A stretch of 29,608 nucleotides of DNA from Parachlorella kessleri (Eukaryota > Chlorophyta > Trebouxiophyceae > Chlorellales > Chlorellaceae): NCBI GenBank assembly GCA_001598975.1, contig BBXU01000926.1, positions 1-29,608 on the forward strand, read 5' to 3'. The position numbers and the translations under genes were made by a program. Positions 21,232-29,608 of this stretch are shown here, piece after piece (within the stretch, counting starts at the first letter, position 1; every line of letters starts with the position of its first letter). Below the pieces are notes generated by a model. That model made no database searches. It had not been told where the DNA came from and saw only the letters and a program-made list of their open reading frames with translations.

Positions 21232-21990
21232 GCTCCAGCGCATGGGACAGCGCTGGGGTAGTTGGTGCCCTTGAAGCTGAGCTGTTGCAAGGGTTTGTGA
21301 TGTTGGCACTGGGAGTCAGCGTGCTGCTGCTGCTGCTGGGGGCGTGCTCTTGTGACAGAGGGTGGCTGGGTTTTGGTGCCCTTGTGGGACCCACCCCGGT
21401 GGATACTGCAGCTGTTGATAATGGTGGCAGGTGATGCGAACTGAGGGTTATGGGTGCATTGTACCTTGCCTTCCTCTGCTAGCAACCTTAATTTGTTTCT
21501 GCTCCACATTGTGCATGTTATAAGATACAGGTGACCTGACCAGGACCACTGCGCAGGTCCCATGCGAACCTGTCATATGCATGTCAAAGATTGGCTGCCC
21601 GCCTACTACGCTACATATAGTAGACAGGAGACTATGCCAGGAACAAGTGCACTTGCTGCAGCGGGCTCCTCACAGAGCCATCCAAGTGGCGAGCTATATA
21701 CTGTTCCAGAAGGGTGTATTCCCAGTGGCTAGCAAAGCAGACAGTGTGGGCACTCTACCAAGAGGCCAGTGCGTACAGGATACTTGACAGCCTCTGACAA
21801 GCCAGGACAAACCTAGGCCTGCCACATCAAATACACAAAAGTGGGGGCAACATGGATGCCACGGCTCTTGTGAAAACCTATGCCTTGGCTACAACCCCGC
21901 ACTGCTTAAAAAGGGCGCTCTACAGTAAAATCGACTGATAAGAAGCTCCGCCAAGCTGCCCTATCTTCTTCTGCACACACAGCCACCTTG
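21232..21990. other. Convergent 3' regions, no gene seen
   Basis: The sequence between the stop at 21231 (plus strand) and the likely 3' end of the RING gene carries only short, featureless ORFs. It contains the diverged dispersed repeat at 21413-21447. Confidence 0.6.
21413..21447 (+). repeat. Dispersed short repeat, diverged copy 3
   Basis: TGTTGATAATGGTGGCAGG continuing as TGATGCGAACTGAGGG resembles the copies at 5129 and 7335, including their left flank. It lies about 180 bases after the stop codon of the gene ending at 21231. Confidence 0.5.
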
Positions 21991-21995
21991 TTACA
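21991..21995 (-). terminator. TGTAA polyadenylation signal for the RING gene
   Basis: TTACA on the plus strand is TGTAA on the minus strand, the usual volvocine polyadenylation motif. It lies 247 bases past the RING-gene stop codon. Confidence 0.45.
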
Positions 21996-22241
21996 TCTGC
22001 CAGAGAGGGGCAGACGCCTGAAACGGGCGCATCATGGCATGAGAACCACCCAAGGCCGTGGGTTCATCGCACAGCGAAATGCTTCAAAAATGGGATGCTT
22101 TGGTACCACAGCTTGCGCTTCAGAAGCCGCCCAATGACTTGCATGGGCGGATGCTGTTGCAGATTTGCTCATTTGTTGAGAGGAGGGCCCACCGCGTTTA
22201 GGTCAAACAGCATGCCAGGTGTAACGCTGCCTGAGGTCCCT

Positions 22242-23810
22242 TCATAATGCCACTGACTTCCGACAGCAAGGACACTGCTCACGCCGATAGAGCCATGTGT
22301 CCACGCACTTGGAGTGGAAGGCATGCTGGCAGGAGGGCAGCAACCTGCATGCGCATCGGCCGCAATGTGGGTTGAGAAGCAGCAGGTAGGCATGTCCGGC
22401 AATGAGAGCAAAGGGAGAACATCTGGCTTTGCATGCAGCCATGTCAGATTTGTCACCACTTCAGCAGCTCTCTTGCCCATGACTCTTGCTGCAGACATTG
22501 CCGGGCAGCAAAGCAACCGCCACCAGAAGCAATACAGTAAATCACTGCCGCACCCAGTAGCAGTAAAGCAGGAATAGCAAAGTGGCACCAGTGATGCAAC
22601 CAACAAGGAGAATGGCAGGGACTCCAGTGCTACCTTATATCGTCTCCTGCCTTCCAGTCTTCGAAGCAGATGGCGCAAGATGAAACTGCCAGCTTGCCCA
22701 GCCCAGCCTTGCTCTCCAGACTGCTCACACGCTGCCGGGGCACCCGCCCTAGCGCCGCCGCTTGCTCAGCTGCATGTCAGGGGCCAACAGTTGTTCGTAA
22801 AGAATAATATAAAGTACCGATATGAGCAGGCTCTTCAACTGCATGAGAAGTCAACAAACTCACGCCTTGCTGTGGCCGGAGCGCCATTGCCGGGAGTGTG
22901 TCGCACAGGCAGATGCCAGCTTCTCATCTCACACACCGCGCACCATTCTAGGGGCAACAACATGGCAAGGCACCGCATCAATCCATTCCAGCTTTGGCAG
23001 TATCGCCGCTGCCGCAGCTGCTTGCTCTGCCTGCAGTCACTGCTCCGCTCGCTCTTCCTGCATGCTGATGCAGTGTAATCCGCACACCTGCATCCAGCTG
23101 GAAGAGCCACTCGAGCCCATCTACTGCACGCTGAACCAGGGCTTCCAGGTAGTCCCCCAGCTCATCACAGAACAGCGCAAATCGAGACTCCAGGTCCAGG
23201 TTGCTTTGCATGAAGTTGTCCTGCGGTAGGCACGGCCGTGACAGGCCAGGCAGATGAGGTCGTTTAGAGTAATACAGCACGCCCCTCATGAAGTTAACCC
23301 AGGCAGCCACCACCAGCACTCACAAACTTGCAGGGCCCGCACACCCCGTCCAGGTGGGTTGACAGCAGGGGTTGCTGTAAGAGAATGAGACACCTTCTCC
23401 GATTCATGAAACTAGGTGATCCCAGGCACGCTCACCCATATCCGCACAAATTTGAGTATGCCATCACACAGCTGGGGATACCGTCGGCAGGCTGTTGCCC
23501 ACAGCCGCTGCAGGACACCCGAGTGTTTAGAAAGGTTCCTGGCAAGCTCGACGCCTGCACAGCGCAATGGATACGTGAGATACCAACCGTGTGCGTTTCT
23601 CACCGTCCAGGGTACAGCCACAGGCAGCACGGTGGCATTGCACGCCCGAGGCAGGCAAGGGTTTGCAGTCGGCTTGCACGGCCTAGCAGTCAGCATCAAG
23701 AAGCTCTGAAGCAGTTCATGCCAGAGGTTCGTCTGCAGCTCACCTAAACCCAGGGCCACAACGTTAAACAGAATAACTAATGCCACCACGGTTTCCCAAA
23801 CCGCTGCCAT
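22242..23810 (-). CDS. RING-H2 finger E3 ubiquitin ligase with N-terminal membrane segment
   Basis: Likely transfers ubiquitin at a membrane. Model exons: 23810-23744, 23554-23436, 23374-23324, 23220-23088, 23026-22974, 22927-22864, 22769-22634, 22344-22242. Exon 1 encodes MAAVWETVVALVILFNVVAL, a signal anchor or signal peptide. Exons 2-5 encode a helical region (e.g. RFALFCDELGDYLEALVQRA). The last two exons form the RING-H2: CAICFEDWKAGDDIR joined to LLPSCQHAFHSKCVDTWL, then CPCCRKSVAL and the stop. All eight zinc ligands are present (C-C-C-H-H-C-C-C) and the RING sits at the extreme C-terminus. The acceptor before 22927 lacks a good pyrimidine tract, so exon 6 and exact joins around 22974-22769 are tentative. 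It is divergent from RlmH. Confidence 0.8.
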
Positions 23811-24145
23811 ATCAGTAGTGGTCGTTAGGCGTCCTCAGGTTTTACTTTTGGACGGAAAAAGAGCTCGGGGCTGCGAAGAACAAGCAGGGGCACGAGCCCT
23901 TGCGCGGCCCCAAGCGTGTAACCTAGCTCAGATAACCTAGTAGATGCTCTCAGGACTGAGCACGTACAAAATACGATACGGCGAGAGTAAGCCTGCTCAG
24001 AATGCTGGGCTGGCCACATCAGCAAGCTAACTGGAAAACTTCTTTTTTCATGCATTAGTGCGCACTCCGAGTCTCGGAAAGCTGCTTGCTTTGCTCTGTA
24101 GGGATTCTCGTCTCTTGTATTGGAAAAATGCCCTTGGCATAGTAC
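23811..24145. promoter_or_regulatory. Divergent intergenic region between the RING gene and rlmH
   Basis: The 335 bp between the two start codons must contain both promoters and 5' UTRs. It is relatively AT-rich around 24030-24130 (for example CTTCTTTTTTCATGCATTAG). No defined promoter motif could be identified. Confidence 0.6.
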
Positions 24146-25105
24146 ATGCAATTCATGGCATGTCCTAGGTGGGCATGCAAAGTCGTCAAGGCAGCACTCC
24201 TGGGAGTGAAGCCCGTCAGAGGTCTGAGGCTGCTGGCGTCGCTGGCTAGGTCTGTCAAGGCTGTGCCTGTCCACATCATAACCGTGGGCAAAGGCAACAG
24301 CAACGGCGCTGAGCTGATGGCCGCGGAGTGGGCTGCCAAGCTGCGGCGGTGAGTGCAAGTAGTCCAGGTGACGTGAGCAGGGCAGGACCAACCCACCTCC
24401 CAGACCCACTCCCTAACGTCTGCCAGCTCTCATGGCACAAGCCCCCCGTCTGTCCGTGACTGCCAGCTATACCAAGCTAAGTGAGACCCGGCTACCCACC
24501 AACCCCAAGAACGCCAAGGACCCTACAGTGGCGGTCGTGCATGAGGGCGAGCGGGTGTTGAAGGCACTCGGCCCCTTGGACCGGGTCATCCTGCTGGATG
24601 AGCGAGGGCGGGACTTGAAGTCGGAGGAGCTGGCAGACCTGCTGGGAAAGGCTGGGGACCAGGGCTGCTCACAACTTGTGTTCTGCATAGGTAGCTCCTG
24701 TGGGTGTTGTGGGTTCACGCAGAACAGACAGTAGCCTGAGAGCGGGACATGCGATGAAGGGTAGGAGGACATTAGGTGGACACTGCTGTGGCGAGCTGCT
24801 TGCAGAAAGTGCAGCGGCAGTGCAGTTGGTGCAAGGCTAGCCACGCTGCATGGAGTATTGGTGTGTGCTGTACTCGGTCAGCAAAGCAAGCTGTGAACAC
24901 GTGTCCAAAGCTGCACTTGCTGACTTCCTGGCGACTCCTACATGCAGGTGGGCCTTTTGGGCACGCGAAGGAGGTCCGTGCCCGGGCCGATGACCAAATC
25001 CGGCTGTCCAACATGGTGTTGAACCACCAAGTAGCACATGTTGTGCTGCTGGAGCAGCTTTATCGGGCTTGGACGATACTCAGGGGCGAGCCCTACCATC
25101 ACTGA
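24146..25105 (+). CDS. rlmH: RlmH, 23S rRNA pseudouridine-1915 N3-methyltransferase, organellar
   Basis: SPOUT-class SAM methyltransferase that methylates a pseudouridine in helix 69 of large-subunit rRNA; in a eukaryote it should act on plastid or mitochondrial ribosomes. Exons 24146-24348, 24467-24690 and 24948-25105 join in phase (2/1, then 1/2) to give 194 residues. The first 35 or so residues are basic and hydrophobic, a likely targeting peptide; bacterial RlmH has about 155. Visible motifs: VPVHIITVGKG at the domain start, VILLDERGRDLKSEELA in the middle, FCIGGPFGH for the SAM-binding knot (split by intron 2), and the C-terminal signature RLSNMVLNHQ...LLEQLYRAWTILRGEPYHH. The knot and C-terminus match bacterial RlmH closely, so function is likely retained. 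Confidence 0.95.
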
Positions 25106-25367
25106 TGCCGCCTGACTTCCCCGCTTGCGACCCTCTCTCTAGCCAACTTTCTGTTCATGGCGGCGGGTATCGCAATGTGGCTCTTTAGCTGATCTGGGGT
25201 TCTTCGACCGCCTGGTCTCTTAGCAGCAAACATGCAGGAGTGTACTACGATAGCTCTGTCGCTCTTATGTGCACTTTCCTACCCTTGGCACTGACAGATC
25301 CTGCCGCCATATTGCTGCTGATGACACCATGACTGCTCCTCCGGGACTTGATGATGACCAATGTGAC

Positions 25368-25372
25368 TGTAA
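25368..25372 (+). terminator. TGTAA polyadenylation signal for rlmH
   Basis: TGTAA lies 263 bases after the rlmH stop codon, a typical algal 3' UTR length. The rest of 25106-25568 has no supported gene and is shared 3' sequence between rlmH and the convergent WW gene. Confidence 0.45.
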
Positions 25373-25568
25373 TATATGCTGCCAACCTTGCATGGACCAC
25401 CGCTCGGTCTTCTTAGCTCACAATTGTTCACGCGGCTCCCAATCACTTGCTGTTCTCTTTTCAAAGCTGGTTAGCAAGGAGTTGTCCTGCCTGAACGAGG
25501 CGAGCCGGGTCAGACTCTGGACAACAGTGTCAAGCATGCTCGTCCTAGACAAGGCTTGCCCTAACACA

Positions 25569-26380
25569 CTACAGCACACGCCCGAGCAAGGCAAACACAA
25601 GGCCGATGCCTGCTCCCGCAGCCACCAGCCCCGCAAGGGAGGTGCGCTGCTGTACGATCCTTGGTTGCTGGACTCTCCCTCCTGGGCCCGGCCGCGGCTC
25701 CCCTAGGGCTGTCGTCTCGCCTGCAGACATCACAGCACACTCCTTGTGGAAGTGTGGTCATCATCATCATCATCATCCACATGGTCTTCCATTACCCAGC
25801 CATGACAATCTACAGGTAAAAGCTCACCCTAGCTTAGCCCCTGCGAAGTCCCAGGGCAGGCCTGTTCTTTGACTGGCAGGTAACCCAGAGGCAGCAGCAA
25901 AAAAAGGTTCCTCGGTGGGCGCAAGAAGGCAACAAAGCCGCGCGCCCGAAGCCAACACGGTAGCGGTAAGCTCAAGCCAACACCGGTAGCAGACCCTTCT
26001 GCCCAGCCTGTCCGTCTTACTGCAGTGCAAACCCTGCCAAACGGCCGCTCACCCGTCCGCTGGTTCCAATAGTATGTCAGTCCTGTCTCCTTATGCGCAA
26101 CCTCTGTCCACTCCTCTCGTGGAGCTGATGGGGACGTTTCCTGCGTGCACATGAACCCCGTGGGTGGGCACAAAGGGCAACCGCCACCAGGTTATCAACT
26201 GTGTTCAGGACGACGGACCTGCTGCTGCGTCGGCTGCAGTGGGGAGGATGCCGGCGGCCTTGGTGGTGCTGCTGCTGGTCGCGGCCTTTGCGCCCGTCCA
26301 GCTGTTGCCAGGAACCGCAGGGTGTCGAAGCGAGCCAGCAGTTCCTGGCTTTTGCGGAGGACGGACCCTGTTGGTGCCAT
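25569..26380 (-). CDS. Small WW-domain protein with C-terminal membrane helix
   Basis: Three exons, 26380-26219, 26140-26053 and 25720-25569, join in phase to give 133 residues. Residues 1-30 are basic and suggest organelle targeting (MAPTGSVLRKSQELLARF). A Pro/Ala/Gln-rich linker follows. One WW domain (about residues 63-90) reads EEWTEVAHKETGLTYYWNQR, then TGETTALGEPRPG across the second junction, with first Trp, the Tyr-Tyr-Trp core and final Pro intact. The end is hydrophobic and Gly-rich (SLAGLVAAGAGIGLVFALLG), probably a tail anchor. WW domains bind proline-rich ligands; the partner is unknown. The TGETTALGEP form resembles plant and protist organellar WW proteins, but that comparison is from memory. 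Confidence 0.85.
25758..25775 (+). repeat. TCA trinucleotide microsatellite, six copies
   Basis: Six perfect TCA units (ATGATG... on the transcribed strand) lie in intron 2 of the WW gene, close upstream of its last exon. Confidence 0.9.
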
Positions 26381-26383
26381 GAC

Positions 26384-26388
26384 TTACA
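26384..26388 (-). terminator. Possible TGTAA signal of the aldo-keto reductase, at the WW start codon
   Basis: On the minus strand TGTAA sits 310 bases after the reductase stop and only three bases before the WW ATG. If used, the reductase 3' UTR would occupy the whole 317-base gap (26381-26697) where the WW promoter must also lie. TGTAAGTC also resembles a splice donor, so the motif may be incidental. Confidence 0.3.
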
Positions 26389-26697
26389 TGATCAGCCCTA
26401 CAGCGAAAACTATTAAATACGAGACAAGCGAGGCGAAGACCACTGTGTGGATTTCTGCTTGTCTGGTCCTTCAGGTTTAGTAGTCGTACCCTGACCGCGC
26501 GCAAGCGCTGATAAAAGTCCTGTCAAAAAGCAAATAGGTGCAGACACGAAACCCTGCAGGCCTACTGGCTCACGTTGCACTGAGAGTAAGCCACACAGCC
26601 ATTCAAGTCACATTCCCAGCTGGTATGAGGTTGTCTGTCACAATCCTACACCAACACCATAGGAGTTGCGCTTGCTATGCCAGGGCCACAGCCGCAA

Positions 26698-29265
26698 CTA
26701 CTCATCCCACAGCTCCTCCAGCGTCGTGTATGGCCCCTCCGGCGAAAGCAGGAAGGCGCCATGTACCATGCGATACTGCAGGCCGCTGCCCAGCGCAGAC
26801 AGCGTGGTGAAGTCGGCAGCACTCAGCTCCCAGCCCCAGACGTCGCCATTCTCCTGCAACCAGCCATAGCGACCCGCGCAACTCACGGGCTTCCCCTGCG
26901 CAGCTCAGATACACTGCAGCAACTGTGCACTTGCAGCGCCCCTAAGGCATGCTGCCAAGTGCGCAAGCAGGGCCTGAACCCCCCCAAGTCCAGTCCATCC
27001 GGTGCTAGCACCGCCTAGCCTACCTGGATGCGCCCTGGGCTGGTGCTCTTTGGCAAGACGCTGGTCCCATGCTGCAGGGCCCACCGGATGAGCACCTACG
27101 ACAGCACAGAGCCAGCTTGGAAGCCCAGGCCTGGAAGGAGGCGCTCCCTTGCGTCTCCTCCACTTGTGCTTGCAGCACCAAAGCAGCCAACGTTCACACA
27201 CCTAACACCTTTCACCACTCTCATGCCCTGCCCGGTCCTGGAACTCCCTGGGCCACGGTCATCCCCCAGCACCGGCATTTGCCACGCACTGGGGTAGCAA
27301 TCAAGCCAAGTGCCCAGGCTGCCAAGCCAGCCTCACCACGGAGGCCTCACACAAGCTAGCACTGGAGCAGTGCAGTGCTGCATTCATCCTCATCCGGCCT
27401 AGTCCACCTTGTCAGCCAGTCTGCCGTCACCCTGGCACTGTCAGTGTGAATAGCCACAGTGCCTCCGCCACCGCCATTGCAGCAGACGGTAAGTAAGCAG
27501 ACAGGCACCCCCCCCCGGTAGGCCATACCTGGGCCGGGCTCCTCCCAAGCCTCTGGGCAACTTCTTGCAGCTGTGGGTCCTGCAGCAGCACGGGCGCCTC
27601 CCTCTTGAAGATGGACTCGCTGTCGGGTGAGCCCAGGGGGGAGAAGGCGGTGACGTGGACGCCCCGCTGCCGGCACCAGGCCAGCAGCGCGTCGTTGCGG
27701 TGGTAGGGGTGCACCTCCACCTGCAGGGGCACGGAGCGGGAGGGGGGGGGAGTTCTTTATAACGTGATTTCTCCATTTTCAATGGAGAACCTTCATTGTG
27801 CTATGCAATTCTTCATGTAAAGGTGAATGACATGAAGAAGAGGTATTATCCAAGCTACATACCATTAAGAGGCTAAAACACTGGGAAGATTGCCTCGGAA
27901 GTATGTTTTTTAATATTTAAGTGCAATGCAACCTTAGCACGACATGTCAGTCGCGCCGTGCATGCTGTAGAAGCTGCTTATCACTTGTGAACCGGTGGGT
28001 GCCATGCTTAATGTAACATATGTGGTAGGCTATTCAACCTCCGCAGTACATCATTACCTGGCAGACCGCGGGCTGGATGGTGGCGCCCTCCATGAGCAGC
28101 TGCAGCTTGCGTGCCGAAAAGTTGCTGACGCCGATGCTGCGCACAAGGCCCTGCCGCACCAGCCCCTCCATGGCACGCCACGTCTCCTGCACGCAATATA
28201 CGTGCGAGGGGCTTCATCCATGCTCTCCTCAGCATTAGCCCAGTGCAGCTGGGTTAATTGGGTTGCTTCAGCCGGGTTCCCCCATTCAGTTGCAGCCCTT
28301 TGCTCAGTATGGGGATGCTCTTGGTGATACACGTGTGCGCCTTGTGCAGACTTCGCTGCTGCGTACAGCTCTGCCTTGTCAATCAAGCCTGCAGGGGTTT
28401 AGTTGGCTTTTAGAGCATCTAACAGCTGCTGAGGGGTCGAGTGTACGGGCCGCATACCGGCCATGCCTTCCGGCTTCTGCCCTTGTCAGGACTCATGTAA
28501 CCAACCCAATTGCAACAATCAAGGTATTAGTTTTTCATAGTAAGAATGACTGCGTAAGAACTTAGTATATAAGCAGTAAAAACGCCACTACCAGCAACGA
28601 CAGCGCCACTTACCAATATCACACTTGCGCTTCACCATTCAGCGCCACGCCCACGCAGCATTCCCCAAACTATATTTTACTTCTATGTTTTACTTGCATG
28701 CAGTGCACGTGGCATAGTCAGAGCCACTGTCGCACTGGGGAACCCCCCCACCCCCCCTTCCCCCTCCCCCACCTGCAGAGGTGGCTCCACCGAGGGACCC
28801 TTGTTGCCGCTAGCAGGCCAGTGGATGAGGTAGAGGTCCAAATTCGTCAGCCGCAGGTTCTTTAGGCTGCGCCTGACCGCCCGCTCCACACCCTTCTCGC
28901 CGTGGTTGGTGTTCCACACCTTGCTGGTGACCCACAGCTCCTGCAAGCACCTTTGACTGAAGGTTTACAGTGACACACCAGCAGGGCGAGGTGGGCGCTC
29001 CCCTATAGTCCGTCCACTGACCAAACTGAAGGCCAGGGTGCGGGCGCATGGAGTGCCAAGGGATGAAGAGGCTGCATATACAAAGGCCGCATGCACCAGC
29101 AAAACGGGGCACATGGGAGCCCCCGCCTCCCCCCCCTTTCCACACGCCCCCATCAACATATGCGGCATTGCTCACCTCCCGTGCCACTACCCCCTCGGAG
29201 AGCAGGGAGCCCAGCGCTTCGCCCACCTCATGCTCGTTCTGGTACACCTCCGCGCAGTCAATGTG
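26698..29265 (-). CDS. Aldo-keto reductase, 5' partial
   Basis: NADPH-dependent carbonyl/aldehyde reductase with a TIM-barrel fold, presumably cytosolic. Exons in phase: 29265-29176, 28940-28773, 28186-28058, 27720-27529, 27095-27024, 26853-26698, giving 236 residues. The catalytic tetrad is complete: Asp and Tyr in HIDCAEVYQNE, Lys in VTSKVWN, His in LIHWP. GVSNFS supplies cofactor-binding Ser-Asn, and VLPKSTSPGRIQ the NADPH phosphate loop. The C-terminal loop ends TTLEELWDE. The first 45 or so residues (strand 1 and the GLGTW region) are missing and must be encoded right of the window, since 29281-29608 holds no such motif. One oddity: PAVCQVEVHP has Cys where the family has Asn. Substrate cannot be inferred. 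Confidence 0.95.
27769..27839. repeat. AT-rich segment with two adjacent perfect hairpins
   Basis: Within the reductase intron 27721-28057, TTCTCCATT (27769-27777) pairs with AATGGAGAA (27781-27789) around a three-base loop. Just after it, TTCTTCATGT (27809-27818) pairs perfectly with ACATGAAGAA (27830-27839) around an 11-base loop. The surrounding 27750-27930 is much more AT-rich than the rest of the locus. It could be a degraded non-autonomous element or a folded intron structure. Confidence 0.7.
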
Positions 29266-29280
29266 CTGCAATGGCAACGG

Positions 29281-29608
29281 CACCCGCTGGGTAACGTGAT
29301 AGGCGGGAGGGTGCATGTGGCGGCATTAGATTCAATGATACAATCGGCAGGTGGGTGCCTGCCAGGGTTAGTGTTATGGATACAGTCTGCAAACAGCCTG
29401 GTCTGCAGTGTCTCTAAACTGCTGCTTGTAAATGAGGCGAGGTACAACAGCGGAATTTTGCGGTGAAGCTGCTGCTATGTTGATGAGGAGGAGGCATACC
29501 ACAACAAGCCTCCTGGGGACGAAAACACGGATGAAACGTTGCAATGCTGCTGCGAGGTGCGCTGCCTGGCCCTGCCGCCTGGCTCTATAGGGCAGGATAG
29601 TCTCCCCC
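29281..29608. other. Right edge, probably intron of the aldo-keto reductase
   Basis: No frame on either strand carries the reductase N-terminal motif or any other recognised domain. The sequence is best read as upstream intron of the reductase gene. Confidence 0.5.

Noticed and set aside
25269..25706. A 145-codon plus-strand ORF
   Set aside because: It spans the rlmH 3' region and is antisense to the last WW exon; no domain is visible.
1..29608. CRISPR arrays, tRNA or rRNA genes, transposase or reverse-transcriptase ORFs, defence systems
   Set aside because: Both strands were read for these. No regular spaced repeats, cloverleaf sequences or mobile-element domains were seen; the locus is ordinary nuclear genes.

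Overview
The window is nuclear DNA of a green alga, most likely a volvocine or other chlamydomonadalean chlorophyte. The evidence is intron-dense genes with mostly GT-AG junctions, GC-rich third codon positions, Ala/Gln/Ser/Pro-rich low-complexity protein extensions, TGTAA polyadenylation motifs, and protein families that match land-plant versions best. The species cannot be told from the sequence. I rebuilt gene models by hand from splice junctions, codon phase and family motifs; no alignment or expression data were used.

Layout, left to right. (1) 41-7119, plus strand: the C-terminal half of a P5A-type ATPase (Spf1/ATP13A1 family, ER transmembrane-helix dislocase), 14 exons, 5' end outside the window. 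(2) 7120-9287: a convergent gap with one doubtful minus-strand exon. (3) 19083-9288, minus strand: a SAC-domain phosphoinositide phosphatase like Arabidopsis SAC1-5, about 18 exons, with a low-complexity C-terminal extension of roughly 800 residues or more. (4) 19394-21231, plus: a 249-residue, probably organelle-targeted protein I cannot assign to a family. (5) 23810-22242, minus: a RING-H2 ubiquitin ligase with an N-terminal hydrophobic segment. (6) 24146-25105, plus: organellar RlmH, the 23S rRNA pseudouridine methyltransferase. (7) 26380-25569, minus: a small WW-domain protein with a C-terminal membrane segment. (8) 29265-26698, minus: an aldo-keto reductase whose first exon(s) lie beyond the right end.

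The genes are mostly arranged as convergent and divergent pairs. SAC/gene 4 and RING/RlmH each share a short divergent intergenic region of about 310-335 bp. There is no obvious common pathway, which is normal for a eukaryotic nuclear locus.

I found no mobile element with coding capacity, tRNA, rRNA or CRISPR array. The most interesting signal is in the introns. Several contain degraded copies of the neighbouring exon end, often including the splice site. Two ATPase introns use GC-AG junctions. One SAC intron stays open and encodes a hydrophobic helix if retained. One SAC intron contains a diverged copy of a catalytic-domain exon start.
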